Origin: Bacteroidota bacterium
GTDB taxonomy: Bacteria; Bacteroidota; Bacteroidia; Bacteroidales; WCHB1-69
Length of the DNA: 62,792 bases
Direction of reading: 5' to 3'
Assembly (NCBI GenBank): GCA_022708105.1
Contig: JAKIZI010000001.1
Span: 80,942 to 143,733 of the forward strand
The position numbers and the translations under genes were made by a program. The notes below the pieces were generated by a model that made no database searches, was not told where the DNA came from, and worked only from the letters and a program-made list of their open reading frames with translations. The first letter of the stretch is position 1; each line of letters opens with the position of its first letter. Shown here piece after piece: positions 17,795 through 26,157 of the stretch.

Positions 17795-19441
17795 AGATTC
17801 TATGAATCTTCTGAGACTTTTCGGCAAATAGAAGGTTTTATTTCTATCCACATACACGGGTACCGATTCTAAAGCTACATTCTTTCCGTTCACGCGAACA
17901 ACACGATTATAACTCTCTACCTCAATCTGTTGCTCTTTTACCTTCATCTTCAGAACGATGGCATTCCGACCGAAAGAATCTATTGACACTTCAGAGGCTT
18001 CGGGAAATAAGGTAAGATGGGGTACAAAATATTCATCCGTCAGACTGTCCAGTTTATTTTCCAAATTAAATTGCCGGGAAAGATAGCGGTTAATTTCCAC
18101 ATTACTCATCAAGCCGCCCGGAATTTTTCCTGTGGGATGATACACGGCCAAAAAGAGGTCTTCCCCAGTATGTCCGTAAGTGGTAAAACCAATATAGGAC
18201 TCTTCATAGAGAATTTTGGTAATCGTCTTTTCGGTACTCAATTTGGTCTTGTTTGATTCTGCCGAATAATTTTTATTCTTATCACGTTGGACGGCTGTAA
18301 GAATCTCTTTTCGCTGCGTTTTGGAAAGTTTAATTCCGAAATTCCGGTCAAACAGGGAATCAATGGCTTCTGAAGAATATTTTTTTAAAATTTCTGTCAT
18401 TTGGTAGGCGGACATCTTGATTCGGGAGAGCGGTTCCATAATCTGTTGCAAAGAGAGTTCATCATATCCTTTATTTGAATTTCGATTTCCGATGGTAATT
18501 CCGCTGTTTCCGTGGTCGGGAAGAATCATCACCAATGTATGTCCATCCTTTTGGGCAAAGTCAATGGCCACCCGAACCGCCTCATCAAATGCAAGAAATT
18601 CATCCACAACCGTTTTGGCATCATTGTCATGTGCCGCCCAATCAATTTTACTTCCTTCCACCAATAAGAAAAACCCTTTAGGATTTTGTGCAAGTTTAGT
18701 AATCGCAATATCGGTCATTTCGGCCAAAGAGGGCACTTTTGAAGTATCTCTGTCCATATTATAGGGCATGCTATACTCGCCGAATAATGCCCATAATTTC
18801 GGATTTTCCGAATTTCTAAGTTGTTGCAGATCGTCGATTACAACATCATACCCACTTTTCCGAAGGTCATAATAGTAGGGATTCAATCGCTTAATACCAC
18901 CCCCAATCACAACATCTATTTGATTATTAACCAATTGCTTGGAAATAATGGCATAATTACTTCGATTGTATGAATGAGCGGCACAATCGGCGGGGGTTGC
19001 ATCGGTGATATAGCTGGTAAAGACAAGTCCTAGTGATTTCCCATACACAATTCGGGAGGCTTCGGGCAATGTCATCAGCGGCTGATAAGCTCGATCAGGA
19101 TTAACAGAAACAAGATCCTGCGCTGTTTTAGGAGGATAAGTTGAATTATAACCTGTTCTGGTCGGATGCCCCGTAAGGTAGCAAGAGGTCGTGGGGGCAG
19201 AATCGCCGATAGGAGCATCGGAGGAGTGACTCTTGACCAAACCGCAAAGCCACGGATCCACCGCAAGCGAAGCCATTGTTCCGGACGTATAGGTCTTATA
19301 CCAACGACTCAAAGACAACACTGAAGAGGAAGTCCCATCGGGAATCATCAAAATAATATTACGGATCGAATCTTGTTGCGCAATGCCGGAATAGACAAAA
19401 AAAAGCAACAAAAACGATATCAAAGTGAACGTTTTTTTCAT
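17789..19441 (-). CDS. Alkaline phosphatase, secreted
   Basis: A 550-residue alkaline phosphatase with a signal peptide (MKKTFTLISFLLLFFVYSGIAQ). Metal and active-site motifs are IPDG (Asp34), DSAPTTS with candidate nucleophile Ser81, DATPADCAAHSYNR, EGSKIDWAAHDND, LPDHGNSG and the final YGHTGEDL histidine, together covering the Zn/Mg ligands. It releases phosphate from phosphomonoesters in the periplasm or at the cell surface. Length is in the usual range. The gene is monocistronic by spacing, 36 bp after rpoD on the same strand and overlapping the rseC-like gene by 6 bp at its 3' end. No Pho-box was recognised. Confidence 0.92.
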   Translation of the reverse strand: MKKTFTLISFLLLFFVYSGIAQQDSIRNIILMIPDGTSSSVLSLSRWYKTYTSGTMASLAVDPWLCGLVKSHSSDAPIGDSAPTTSCYLTGHPTRTGYNSTYPPKTAQDLVSVNPDRAYQPLMTLPEASRIVYGKSLGLVFTSYITDATPADCAAHSYNRSNYAIISKQLVNNQIDVVIGGGIKRLNPYYYDLRKSGYDVVIDDLQQLRNSENPKLWALFGEYSMPYNMDRDTSKVPSLAEMTDIAITKLAQNPKGFFLLVEGSKIDWAAHDNDAKTVVDEFLAFDEAVRVAIDFAQKDGHTLVMILPDHGNSGITIGNRNSNKGYDELSLQQIMEPLSRIKMSAYQMTEILKKYSSEAIDSLFDRNFGIKLSKTQRKEILTAVQRDKNKNYSAESNKTKLSTEKTITKILYEESYIGFTTYGHTGEDLFLAVYHPTGKIPGGLMSNVEINRYLSRQFNLENKLDSLTDEYFVPHLTLFPEASEVSIDSFGRNAIVLKMKVKEQQIEVESYNRVVRVNGKNVALESVPVYVDRNKTFYLPKSLRRFIESL

Positions 19442-19477
19442 CTTATTATATTAAAAAAGTAATGAATACAATCTTTC

Positions 19478-20341
19478 TTAGCCCAAATAAGCTTTCAAAT
19501 TTTTGCATTTAGAAGCATGTTTGAGGCGACGGATTGCTTTTTCTTTGATTTGACGGACTCTTTCGCGGGTCAGGTCAAACTCTTCCCCTATTTCCTCCAA
19601 GGTCATCGGATGTTTGCTATTGAGACCGAAATAAAGTTTCAGCACATCGGCTTCGCGGGAAGGTAGTGTAGAAATAGCTCTATCTATCTCCATTCTCAGG
19701 GATTCATAAATCAGTCCTTTGTCAGGAGTAGGAGTCTCTTCAGCCTTGAGTACATCATACATATTATTATCATCGTCATGCGTCAAAGAAGCATCCATGG
19801 AGAGATGTCTGAACGAATTCCTCATAGATTCTTTTACTTCTGCCTCCGGAATATCAAGCAATTGAGCAATTTCATCTGCTCTCGGTTCGCGTTCATACTC
19901 TTGTTCCAATTGAGCATACGCTTTATTAATTTTGTTGATGGCACCGATTTTATTCAGTGGAAGTCGTACAATACGGGATTGCTCTGCCAAAGCTTGCAGA
20001 ATAGATTGCCGAATCCACCATACGGCATACGAAATAAACTTAAAACCACGTGTCTCATCAAAACGTTGTGCTGCTTTAATCAATCCCAAATTACCTTCAT
20101 TGATTAAATCCGGCAAATTAAGACCTTGATTTTGATACTGTTTGGCCACTGATACCACAAAACGAAGATTGGATTTTGTCAATTTTTCCAAAGCTGCCTG
20201 GTCCCCATTTTTTATTTTACGGGCAAGTTCCACCTCTTCTTCCGCTGTTATCAACTCCACTTTGCCTATATCATGAAGATACTTATCCAAAGAAGCGGTT
20301 TCACGATTGGTAACCTGTTTGGAAATATTTAGTTGTCTCAT
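19478..20341 (-). CDS. rpoD: RNA polymerase primary sigma factor, Bacteroidetes type
   Basis: A 287-residue group 1 sigma factor without region 1.1, the compact form typical of Bacteroidetes (sigma-ABfr). Regions in order: 1.2 ([24 protein letters not shown]), 2 ([53 protein letters not shown]), 3 ([16 protein letters not shown]) and 4 ([42 protein letters not shown] helix-turn-helix). It directs core RNA polymerase to the -33/-7 promoters (TTTG / TAnnTTTG) seen across this window. Confidence 0.97.
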   Translation of the reverse strand: MRQLNISKQVTNRETASLDKYLHDIGKVELITAEEEVELARKIKNGDQAALEKLTKSNLRFVVSVAKQYQNQGLNLPDLINEGNLGLIKAAQRFDETRGFKFISYAVWWIRQSILQALAEQSRIVRLPLNKIGAINKINKAYAQLEQEYEREPRADEIAQLLDIPEAEVKESMRNSFRHLSMDASLTHDDDNNMYDVLKAEETPTPDKGLIYESLRMEIDRAISTLPSREADVLKLYFGLNSKHPMTLEEIGEEFDLTRERVRQIKEKAIRRLKHASKCKNLKAYLG

Positions 20342-20466
20342 ATATACTTGGGTTTAAAATCACGTACTCCTTTACGACCGAATTATCAATTTGTTACACT
20401 TTATTTCTTAATTTTAAAAAAAGTTTACAAAGGTATTAAAAAAAGCAACATCAAAAATTCGAAATA

Positions 20467-21357
20467 TTAAATTCCCGATATAACTTTCAATTTTGCAGAC
20501 AAAAGATCCACGTTTACCGTCCCTACCGGCTCCACAGAATCGCCGTCTATATGCAAATACAGGGGTCTTCCGTTTTTAGAACTTACTGTTATATTTCTAC
20601 CCCGAAAAGACTCCATGATTTTACTTTGATCAATTCTATTTACGAATAATTCAAGGACCACATAAGAAAGAATGAAGAAATTTGGTTTTTTGCATATCAG
20701 CACGTCAAGCCACCCATCTTTCACTGAAGCCGTGGGTTTAATTCTTACATTGTATCCCCATTGAGAAGAATTCGCAAAGGTAATAAAAAAAGCTTTCCGT
20801 TCTATTTGTCTATTATCATAAGAAATCCGGTACGTATCGGAATCATACTCAAAATAGTTCTTCACAATCTGCTTAAAATAACCATGAAACCCACGATCTT
20901 TGCCACGATTAAAATCATAAGCCACTTTCGCATCATAGCCGATACCGGCAATGCTAAAAAAATAAATATCATTTGCTCTGCCCACATCAATCGTGTCGAA
21001 AGATTCAAACTTCGCATTCAACAACTCCAGCGCACGGTCTGTTCGGAGAGGAATGGACAAATGACGGGCAAGGCCGTTCCCGGAACCAATCGGCAATATT
21101 CCGAGCGTCGTTTTGCTGTCCACCAATGACGAAGCCACCTCATTGATTGTTCCATCGCCACCCGCAGCCACAACCACATCCACTTCCTCTTTCACCGCTC
21201 TTGCGGCCAATTCGGATGCATGTCCCTTGTATTCTGTCATCACTACAGAAAAATCGTAGTGATGTCTGTCTACCATCTTCTCAATCTTATCCTTAATGTG
21301 AGGGCCTCGCTTGTTGCCCGAGATCGGATTTATAATAAACAATATCCGTTTTTTCAT
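20467..21357 (-). CDS. Diacylglycerol/lipid kinase family protein
   Basis: A 296-residue member of the DAGK catalytic family (YegS/DgkB-like), beginning MKKRILFIINPISGNKRG. The nucleotide-binding motif is VVAAGGDGTINEVASSL, followed by LGILPIGSGNGLARHL. It phosphorylates a lipid alcohol such as diacylglycerol or a sphingoid base, using ATP; the substrate is not fixed by sequence. The start is placed at 21357 because the frame upstream of it runs through the -7 box at 21374-21381. It is divergently transcribed from mutA. Confidence 0.9.
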   Translation of the reverse strand: MKKRILFIINPISGNKRGPHIKDKIEKMVDRHHYDFSVVMTEYKGHASELAARAVKEEVDVVVAAGGDGTINEVASSLVDSKTTLGILPIGSGNGLARHLSIPLRTDRALELLNAKFESFDTIDVGRANDIYFFSIAGIGYDAKVAYDFNRGKDRGFHGYFKQIVKNYFEYDSDTYRISYDNRQIERKAFFITFANSSQWGYNVRIKPTASVKDGWLDVLICKKPNFFILSYVVLELFVNRIDQSKIMESFRGRNITVSSKNGRPLYLHIDGDSVEPVGTVNVDLLSAKLKVISGI

Positions 21358-21373
21358 GATGTCAAATAGGTTG

Positions 21374-21381
21374 CAAAAATA
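21374..21381 (-). promoter_or_regulatory. -7 promoter box of lipid kinase gene
   Basis: TATTTTTG on the minus strand, 16 bp before the chosen ATG. It rules out the longer start at 21384. Confidence 0.6.
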
Positions 21382-21439
21382 CAAAAAATAGCGATTGCCA
21401 TTTATTTAATCTTTATGTTAAAACAACAATATTTTTTTG

Positions 21440-21447
21440 TACTTTTG
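21440..21447 (+). promoter_or_regulatory. -7 promoter box of mutA
   Basis: TACTTTTG, 24 bp before the ATG at 21472. The in-frame extension to 21415 would start upstream of this box and is not used. Confidence 0.65.
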
Positions 21448-21471
21448 CATCAGATTATAAAAGAAATCAAC

Positions 21472-23328
21472 ATGACGAATGCCCCAAAATTATTCAATGA
21501 ATTCCCTCCTGTTTCCACTGAAGAGTGGGAAAAAATTATACTTCAAGACCTTAAAGGAGGCGACTATGAGAAAAAATTAATCTGGAAAACCGAAGATGGA
21601 CTAAAAGTACGTCCTTACTACCGAGTAGAAGACTTGGATAATCTCACCTATTTAGACACCCTACCTGCCGAATACCCGTTCACACGAGGATTCAAAACGC
21701 AGGACAATCGCTGGGATATTGTTCAGGAAATCACAGAAACAGTGCCGGAAAAAGCCAACCGAATTGCCCGCGAAAGTCTCGATAAAGGAGCTACCGTTGT
21801 GGCTCTACCTGTGGATAATATTACCGAATACGAACACCTCGAAGCGTTACTCCGCGACCTTCCTCTGGAGAAGTGTGCCGTTAATTTTTATCATGTCCTA
21901 GAACCCCTGAAGTTAATGGAACTCTTTATCCGGTTTATTGAAAAACAAAATTTTAATAAAGAACATATTCACGGCTCCCTTGATATTGATTTTATTGCTA
22001 ATCTGATTAACAAAGACACCTCTTCCAAAGCTATTGAGGATGGTCGTAATATGCTTGCTCCTCTTTTTACCCTAACAGAACAATTGCCCCATTTTACACT
22101 GATTCAAGTGGGAGGAAATACGTTGCATACTGCCGGAGCCACGCTCATTCAAGAAGTGGGCTACGCCTTGGCAATTGCAAATGAATATTTGGTGCTTCTG
22201 ACTGACCTGGGAATTTCTGTGGATACGGCAGCAAGCAAAATGGCTGTTTCCCTCTCCGTGGCCTCCAACTATTTTATGGAAATTGCTAAATTACGGGCAA
22301 TCAGATTATTATGGTCAACCATAGTAACACAATACCACCCAAAATCACAAGAAGCTTTTCACCTCCGTATCAATGCTGTAGGCTCCATACGCAATAAGAC
22401 CATTTACGATCCATACGTAAACATTCTACGTAGCACCACCGAAGGAATGGCCGCTTCTATCGGAGGTGCCGATGCTATTTCCCTACAACCTTTCGACAAA
22501 GCTTTTAAAACTGATGACGATTTTTCTCGCAGAATCAGCAGAAATATTCAAATTATTCTCAAAGAAGAAGCTTATTTCGACAAAGTGATTGATCCCGCTG
22601 CAGGTTCCTATTATATTGAAAACCTTACCGATTCTATTGCAGCTCATGCATGGGAATTATTCAAAAATACGGAGAAAGAAGGAGGTATTTTAAAAGCGAT
22701 CTCCTCCGATACATTGGCAACCGAATTGAAAGAAAGTCGTCTGAAAAGAGAAAAAGAGATTTCCTCGCGAAAAACTATTTTGTTAGGGACCAATCAGTAC
22801 CCCAATCATCAGGAAACCATGTTGGATAAGATTGAATTACCTTTAGAAGAAATCTCCGAAAATACCTATTCCCGTGATGCTGTTGCTTTTGAACAAGTAC
22901 GATTGGCAACTGAAAAATTCACCCAATTGCACCACAGACCTTCTGTATTTCTGCTCAAAGTAGGCAATCTCACGTTCCGTCAGGCAAGAGCCGGTTTTAC
23001 GACCAACTTTTTCGGTTGTGCCGGATTTGACATTATGGATAATAGTGGCTTTGCAACTATTGAAGAAGGTGTAGGCGCCGCAATCGCAAGTAATGCAGAT
23101 ATTGTAGTCATGTGCAGTTCCGATGAAGAGTATGCCTCCCTTGGATTGGCAGCTGTCCAACTTCTTAAATCCACAAAACCGAATCTTCTTTTCGTGATTG
23201 CCGGAAACCCTGTGGATGCCGTTGATACGCTCAAAACAGCCGGCGTCGATGACTTTATACATGTTCGCACGAATGTCCTTGATAGTTTACGCAACTTTCA
23301 ACAAAAATTAAACATTGAACATATTTAA
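21472..23328 (+). CDS. mutA: Methylmalonyl-CoA mutase small (beta) subunit
   Basis: 618 residues, the size of the mutase small subunit. The N-terminal TIM-barrel part includes MTNAPKLFNEFPPVSTEEWEKIILQDLKGGDYEKKLIWKT-type sequence, RTKTIYDPYVNILRSTTEG-like VNILRSTTEGMAASIGGADA, and DPAAGSYYIENLTDSIA. The C-terminal flavodoxin-like domain (residues ~490-618) lacks the DxHxxG cobalamin motif, as is normal for the non-catalytic subunit. With MutB it interconverts succinyl-CoA and methylmalonyl-CoA in propionate metabolism. MutB, usually directly downstream in this phylum, is absent here; gcvT follows after 29 bp instead. Confidence 0.93.
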   Translation: MTNAPKLFNEFPPVSTEEWEKIILQDLKGGDYEKKLIWKTEDGLKVRPYYRVEDLDNLTYLDTLPAEYPFTRGFKTQDNRWDIVQEITETVPEKANRIARESLDKGATVVALPVDNITEYEHLEALLRDLPLEKCAVNFYHVLEPLKLMELFIRFIEKQNFNKEHIHGSLDIDFIANLINKDTSSKAIEDGRNMLAPLFTLTEQLPHFTLIQVGGNTLHTAGATLIQEVGYALAIANEYLVLLTDLGISVDTAASKMAVSLSVASNYFMEIAKLRAIRLLWSTIVTQYHPKSQEAFHLRINAVGSIRNKTIYDPYVNILRSTTEGMAASIGGADAISLQPFDKAFKTDDDFSRRISRNIQIILKEEAYFDKVIDPAAGSYYIENLTDSIAAHAWELFKNTEKEGGILKAISSDTLATELKESRLKREKEISSRKTILLGTNQYPNHQETMLDKIELPLEEISENTYSRDAVAFEQVRLATEKFTQLHHRPSVFLLKVGNLTFRQARAGFTTNFFGCAGFDIMDNSGFATIEEGVGAAIASNADIVVMCSSDEEYASLGLAAVQLLKSTKPNLLFVIAGNPVDAVDTLKTAGVDDFIHVRTNVLDSLRNFQQKLNIEHI

Positions 23329-23357
23329 ATCCAATTATTTACATAAATTAATGCAAG

Positions 23358-24452
23358 ATGAAAGAAACTATTTTTAGAGCCATCCACGAAAGTCTTGGAG
23401 CAAAGATGGTTGAGTTTGCCGGCTTCTATATGCCTATTCAATATGAAGGTTTATCAGTTGAACATGTGCATGTGAGAAAAAAAGTGGGTGTTTTTGATGT
23501 GTCCCACATGGGCGAGTTTACTGTTAAAGGCCCCAACGCACTTTCCCTCCTCCAATATATTACCTCAAATGATGTTGCCGCTTTGCATCCCGGAAAAATT
23601 CAATATTCTTGTTTTCCCAACGGAAAAGGAGGAATTGTAGATGACCTCCTCGTTTATCAAATTGCAGAAAATGATTATTTATTGGTGGTTAATGCAGCCA
23701 ATATAGATAAAGACTGGGCATGGGTTTCCAAACAAAACGAAAAATTCGGTGCAGAAATTGCCAACATCTCCGACAGCATTTCCCAATTGGCAGTGCAAGG
23801 ACCATTAGCCCTCAAAGCTATGCAGAAATTAACTGCTGAAAATGTAGTGGATATGGAGTATTATACCACCAAAACCATTACCTTCGCAGGAATTCCGAAT
23901 GTAATTTTCTCTACAACCGGCTATACCGGTGCCGGTGGTTGCGAAATCTATTTCAAAAACGAAGATGCCGAAAAAGTGTGGAACGCCGTTTTTGAAGCCG
24001 GTAAAGAATTTGATATCAAACCTATCGGATTGGCCGCCCGTGACACCCTCCGCCTTGAAATGGGATTTTGCCTCTACGGACATGAAATCGATGATACGAT
24101 CTCTCCCGTTGAAGCCGGATTGGGTTGGATTACTAAATTTGTTGATCATAAGAACTTTATCGATAAAGACTATATGCTGCAACTCAAAGCTGACGGATTA
24201 AAACGAAAATTAGTAGGATTTGAAATGATTGACAGAGGAATCCCCCGTCTCGAGTATGAAGTATGTAACGCCGAAGGAATGCCCATAGGAATTGTTCGCT
24301 CCGGAACCCATGGTCCTTCCATCAATAAATCGGTCGGCACTGCATGGATCCAAACAGAATATGGAAAAATAGGTTCCGAAATCTATATTAAAATTCGCGA
24401 AAAATTGTTGAAAGCCATCGTGGTGAAAATGCCTTTCTATAAAGGAGAATAA
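23358..24452 (+). CDS. gcvT: Glycine cleavage system T protein (aminomethyltransferase)
   Basis: 364-residue T-protein, full length. It moves the aminomethyl carbon from the lipoyl H-protein to tetrahydrofolate, releasing ammonia. Recognised stretches: GAKMVEFAGFYMPIQYEG, VGVFDVSHMGEFTVKGP, QYSCFPNGKGGIVDDLLVY (the folate-site Asp region), TGYTGAGGCEIYF, GLAARDTLRLEMGFCLYGHEID and the C-terminal barrel with SGTHGPSINKSVGTAW. It follows mutA by 29 bp and is closed by a strong terminator. gcvH and gcvP are not in the window. Confidence 0.96.
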   Translation: MKETIFRAIHESLGAKMVEFAGFYMPIQYEGLSVEHVHVRKKVGVFDVSHMGEFTVKGPNALSLLQYITSNDVAALHPGKIQYSCFPNGKGGIVDDLLVYQIAENDYLLVVNAANIDKDWAWVSKQNEKFGAEIANISDSISQLAVQGPLALKAMQKLTAENVVDMEYYTTKTITFAGIPNVIFSTTGYTGAGGCEIYFKNEDAEKVWNAVFEAGKEFDIKPIGLAARDTLRLEMGFCLYGHEIDDTISPVEAGLGWITKFVDHKNFIDKDYMLQLKADGLKRKLVGFEMIDRGIPRLEYEVCNAEGMPIGIVRSGTHGPSINKSVGTAWIQTEYGKIGSEIYIKIREKLLKAIVVKMPFYKGE

Positions 24453-24480
24453 CCGGACTTTTGCAATTTCTTATATGTAT

Positions 24481-24509
24481 AATGCCTCTTCTTGAGGCAT
24501 TTTTTTTTT
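24481..24509 (+). terminator. Rho-independent terminator after gcvT
   Basis: 8-bp stem AATGCCTC / GAGGCATT with a 5-nt loop followed by a run of T, starting 29 bp after the gcvT stop codon. Confidence 0.9.
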
Positions 24510-24678
24510 GCATATCCGATTCAGTTAAAATATTTCTATTTATTGGTGTCCGGAGAAAATAAGTACCGAGAAAACCAATAATAATATCGAAATTTACTTT
24601 ATTTATCTTTCGTACTTTTATCTTGATACAAAAGTACCAAAAAATCAAGGCAAAAAGAATGCCGCCCGCTCTGCCAAT

Positions 24679-24740
24679 CAGCTAAGCGGTTCTATAAAAA
24701 CAAGGAAACGACAATCGGTTTTGCAAGAACCGCTAAGCTG
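24679..24740. repeat. Inverted repeat, 15-bp perfect arms
   Basis: CAGCTAAGCGGTTCT at 24679-24693 and its exact reverse complement at 24726-24740, separated by 32 bp. With one mismatch the pairing extends to 19 bp. There is no T-run after the right arm, so it does not look like a terminator. It could be a relic of a mobile element end or a recombination site. Confidence 0.75.
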
Positions 24741-24775
24741 TTTGACATTCACAGCACCGCCGCCTATAATGTATT

Positions 24776-24812
24776 TTAGGGGTGTCGGCTTCGTCTCCGG
24801 CGGCCCGGTGAT
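24776..24812 (-). repeat. GC-rich dispersed element, terminal fragment F
   Basis: On the minus strand it reads CCGCCGGAGACGAAGCCGAC followed by ACCCC, resembling the last ~30 bp of copies C and D. Only this end is present. Divergent, so less certain than the others. Confidence 0.45.
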
Positions 24813-24936
24813 CTATTACTTTTCTACTCATAATTTAATTGAAAAACTGCCGAAAATTATTTACGAAAAATTGTTGGTTTTTTATTTGCAGATTACAGCA
24901 TAACTATGTATGGTTCCGAGTGAAGCTTCATTCGGC

Positions 24937-25066
24937 TCAGAATGAAGCGTGGTTTTGCTCAAAATGAAGCGTGGTTTTGCCCAAAATGAAGCGTGGTTTT
25001 GCCCAAAATGAAGCTTGGTTTTACTCAAAATGAAGCTTGGTTTTACTCAAAATGAAGCTTGGTTTT
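24937..25066. repeat. Tandem array 1, about 6 x 22 bp
   Basis: Unit TCAAAATGAAGCGTGGTTTT plus GC (22 bp), repeated about six times with few changes. The later copies carry GCTTGG and end in AC. Each unit has short inverted arms, CAAAA / TTTTG. Confidence 0.9.
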
Positions 25067-25091
25067 TATTCGAGAGAAACTTCGGAGTCGT

Positions 25092-25223
25092 GGGAGGCTT
25101 GTCATGAACTCATGACAGGCTTGTCACGGACTCACGACAGGCTTGTCTCGGACTCACGACAGGATTGCCACGGACTCATGACAGGCTTGCCACGGACTCG
25201 CGACAGGCTACCTACGAAGTCGA
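25092..25223. repeat. Tandem array 2, 6 x 22 bp
   Basis: Unit GACAGGCTTGTCACGGACTC plus AC (22 bp), six copies, head to tail. It is unrelated in sequence to array 1 but has the same period. Each unit contains GACA / TGTC arms that can fold. There are no spacers, so this is not CRISPR. Confidence 0.9.
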
Positions 25224-25309
25224 ACAATAAATATGTTAATTGGAAGGGGGGCTTGCTATTCTTGTCCGCACCGAAACCCCAATTGACATATAGTTTTTGT
25301 TATGGTGCG

Positions 25310-25975
25310 TTATTCGGTCTTGTCCCATAATGCTATCATTGCTGTTAAGTCGTTGTATTCCTCTGCAAAAGCTCCGTCAAGTATCCCAAATTTAGTTTTA
25401 AAATCTTTAAAATACTGTCTGGCAATTTTGTCGCCCGAGATTATTGCAATGAATAATTTGTTGGCAATTCCCATTTTACTATCATCAAGCCCAGGCTTTG
25501 CTGACTCGTATGATTTTAAAACTATTTGAATCTCCGCTTTTGTGTATTTTATTATTTGTCTGTTAACCTCCAGTTTTCTAGCGACTCTTTGTCCGCTAAA
25601 ATAAATCTTCTCTGTTGTCCAAACAGTCTCTCTATAGTTGAAATTCTCTCCTATTGGTAAGTTATGAAGTTGGTCAACCAGCAAAGTATCATTGTTAACT
25701 CTCAGCTTACAAGTCAAAACAGCACCCCAAAAGTCTATAATTGTGTCTTGTCCGCAAGCAGCTAAAACAAATTCGGAATAAGTTGTCGGCTTGCTCTTTG
25801 GATTCTTATAACCACATAAAACGATTGTCCTACCATTTGAAAGGGAAAAAGTCGTGTCAGCCTTTGTGCCGGCAAACTGTGTCTTGGGACAGTCACAAAC
25901 CTCTTTTTTCTCCTGTCCAAAAACAGAAGTAAAACCTAAAACTGTCATTAATAAAATCAATTTTCCTCTATTCAT
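25310..25975 (-). CDS. Secreted protein of unknown function
   Basis: 221 residues starting MNRGKLILLMTVLGFTSVFG, a clear signal peptide, followed by QEKKEVCDCPKTQF. The frame stays open upstream to 26161 but that stretch runs through the attC-like element, so the signal-peptide start is preferred. The mature protein has a Cys-x-Cys near its N-terminus and no domain I recognise. The hydrophilic C-terminal half (KYTKAEIQIVLKSYESAKPGLDDSKMGIANKLFIAIISGDKIARQYF) looks helical. It sits immediately downstream of the attC-like element, as a gene cassette would. Confidence 0.7.
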   Translation of the reverse strand: MNRGKLILLMTVLGFTSVFGQEKKEVCDCPKTQFAGTKADTTFSLSNGRTIVLCGYKNPKSKPTTYSEFVLAACGQDTIIDFWGAVLTCKLRVNNDTLLVDQLHNLPIGENFNYRETVWTTEKIYFSGQRVARKLEVNRQIIKYTKAEIQIVLKSYESAKPGLDDSKMGIANKLFIAIISGDKIARQYFKDFKTKFGILDGAFAEEYNDLTAMIALWDKTE

Positions 25976-26003
25976 AGTCGTGGTTAGTAGGTTTTTATAA
26001 TGC

Positions 26004-26135
26004 ACCCAACGTTTTGCAGCTACCGAAAGGTGGCGATTTCGAAGCACTTCACTTTCAGTAAAGCACAAACTTTGATAGAAGCACAAAACTTGATTTAACC
26101 ACTGAACCGCCACTTGCGGGTAGCTGCTGTTATGC
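26004..26135 (-). repeat. attC-like recombination site
   Basis: On the minus strand the 132-bp segment starts GCATAAC and ends GTTGGGT, which matches the integron R' core GTTRRRY exactly and R'' RYYYAAC with one mismatch. Inside are paired arms CAGCTACC/GGTAGCTG and CGCCAC/GTGGCG, separated by an unpaired 5-nt bulge on each side (CCGCAAGTGG versus CCTTTCGG contexts), around a central region of about 70 nt. This bulged hairpin layout is what integron attC sites look like. No integrase is in the window. Confidence 0.5.
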
Positions 26136-26157
26136 GGTCGGCTTTCTTTTTCTGTCG

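Larger units (their letters stand above)
24453..25309. other. Gene-free repeat-rich intergenic region
   Basis: 857 bp between gcvT and the next gene. It contains the gcvT terminator, a long inverted repeat (24679-24740), a 3'-end fragment of the GC-rich element (24776-24812) and two 22-bp tandem arrays (24937-25066, 25092-25223). No convincing coding region is seen; open frames there cross repeats whose unit length is not a multiple of three. Confidence 0.75.

Noticed and set aside
21415..21471. Extended start of mutA
   Set aside because: It would place the start codon upstream of the -7 box TACTTTTG; the ATG at 21472 gives the family's usual N-terminus.
24937..25223. CRISPR array
   Set aside because: The units are contiguous with no spacers, are only 22 bp, and no cas gene is near.
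25037..25330. Plus-strand 97-codon open frame
   Set aside because: It crosses both 22-bp arrays; a 22-bp unit is not a multiple of three, so the frame is accidental.
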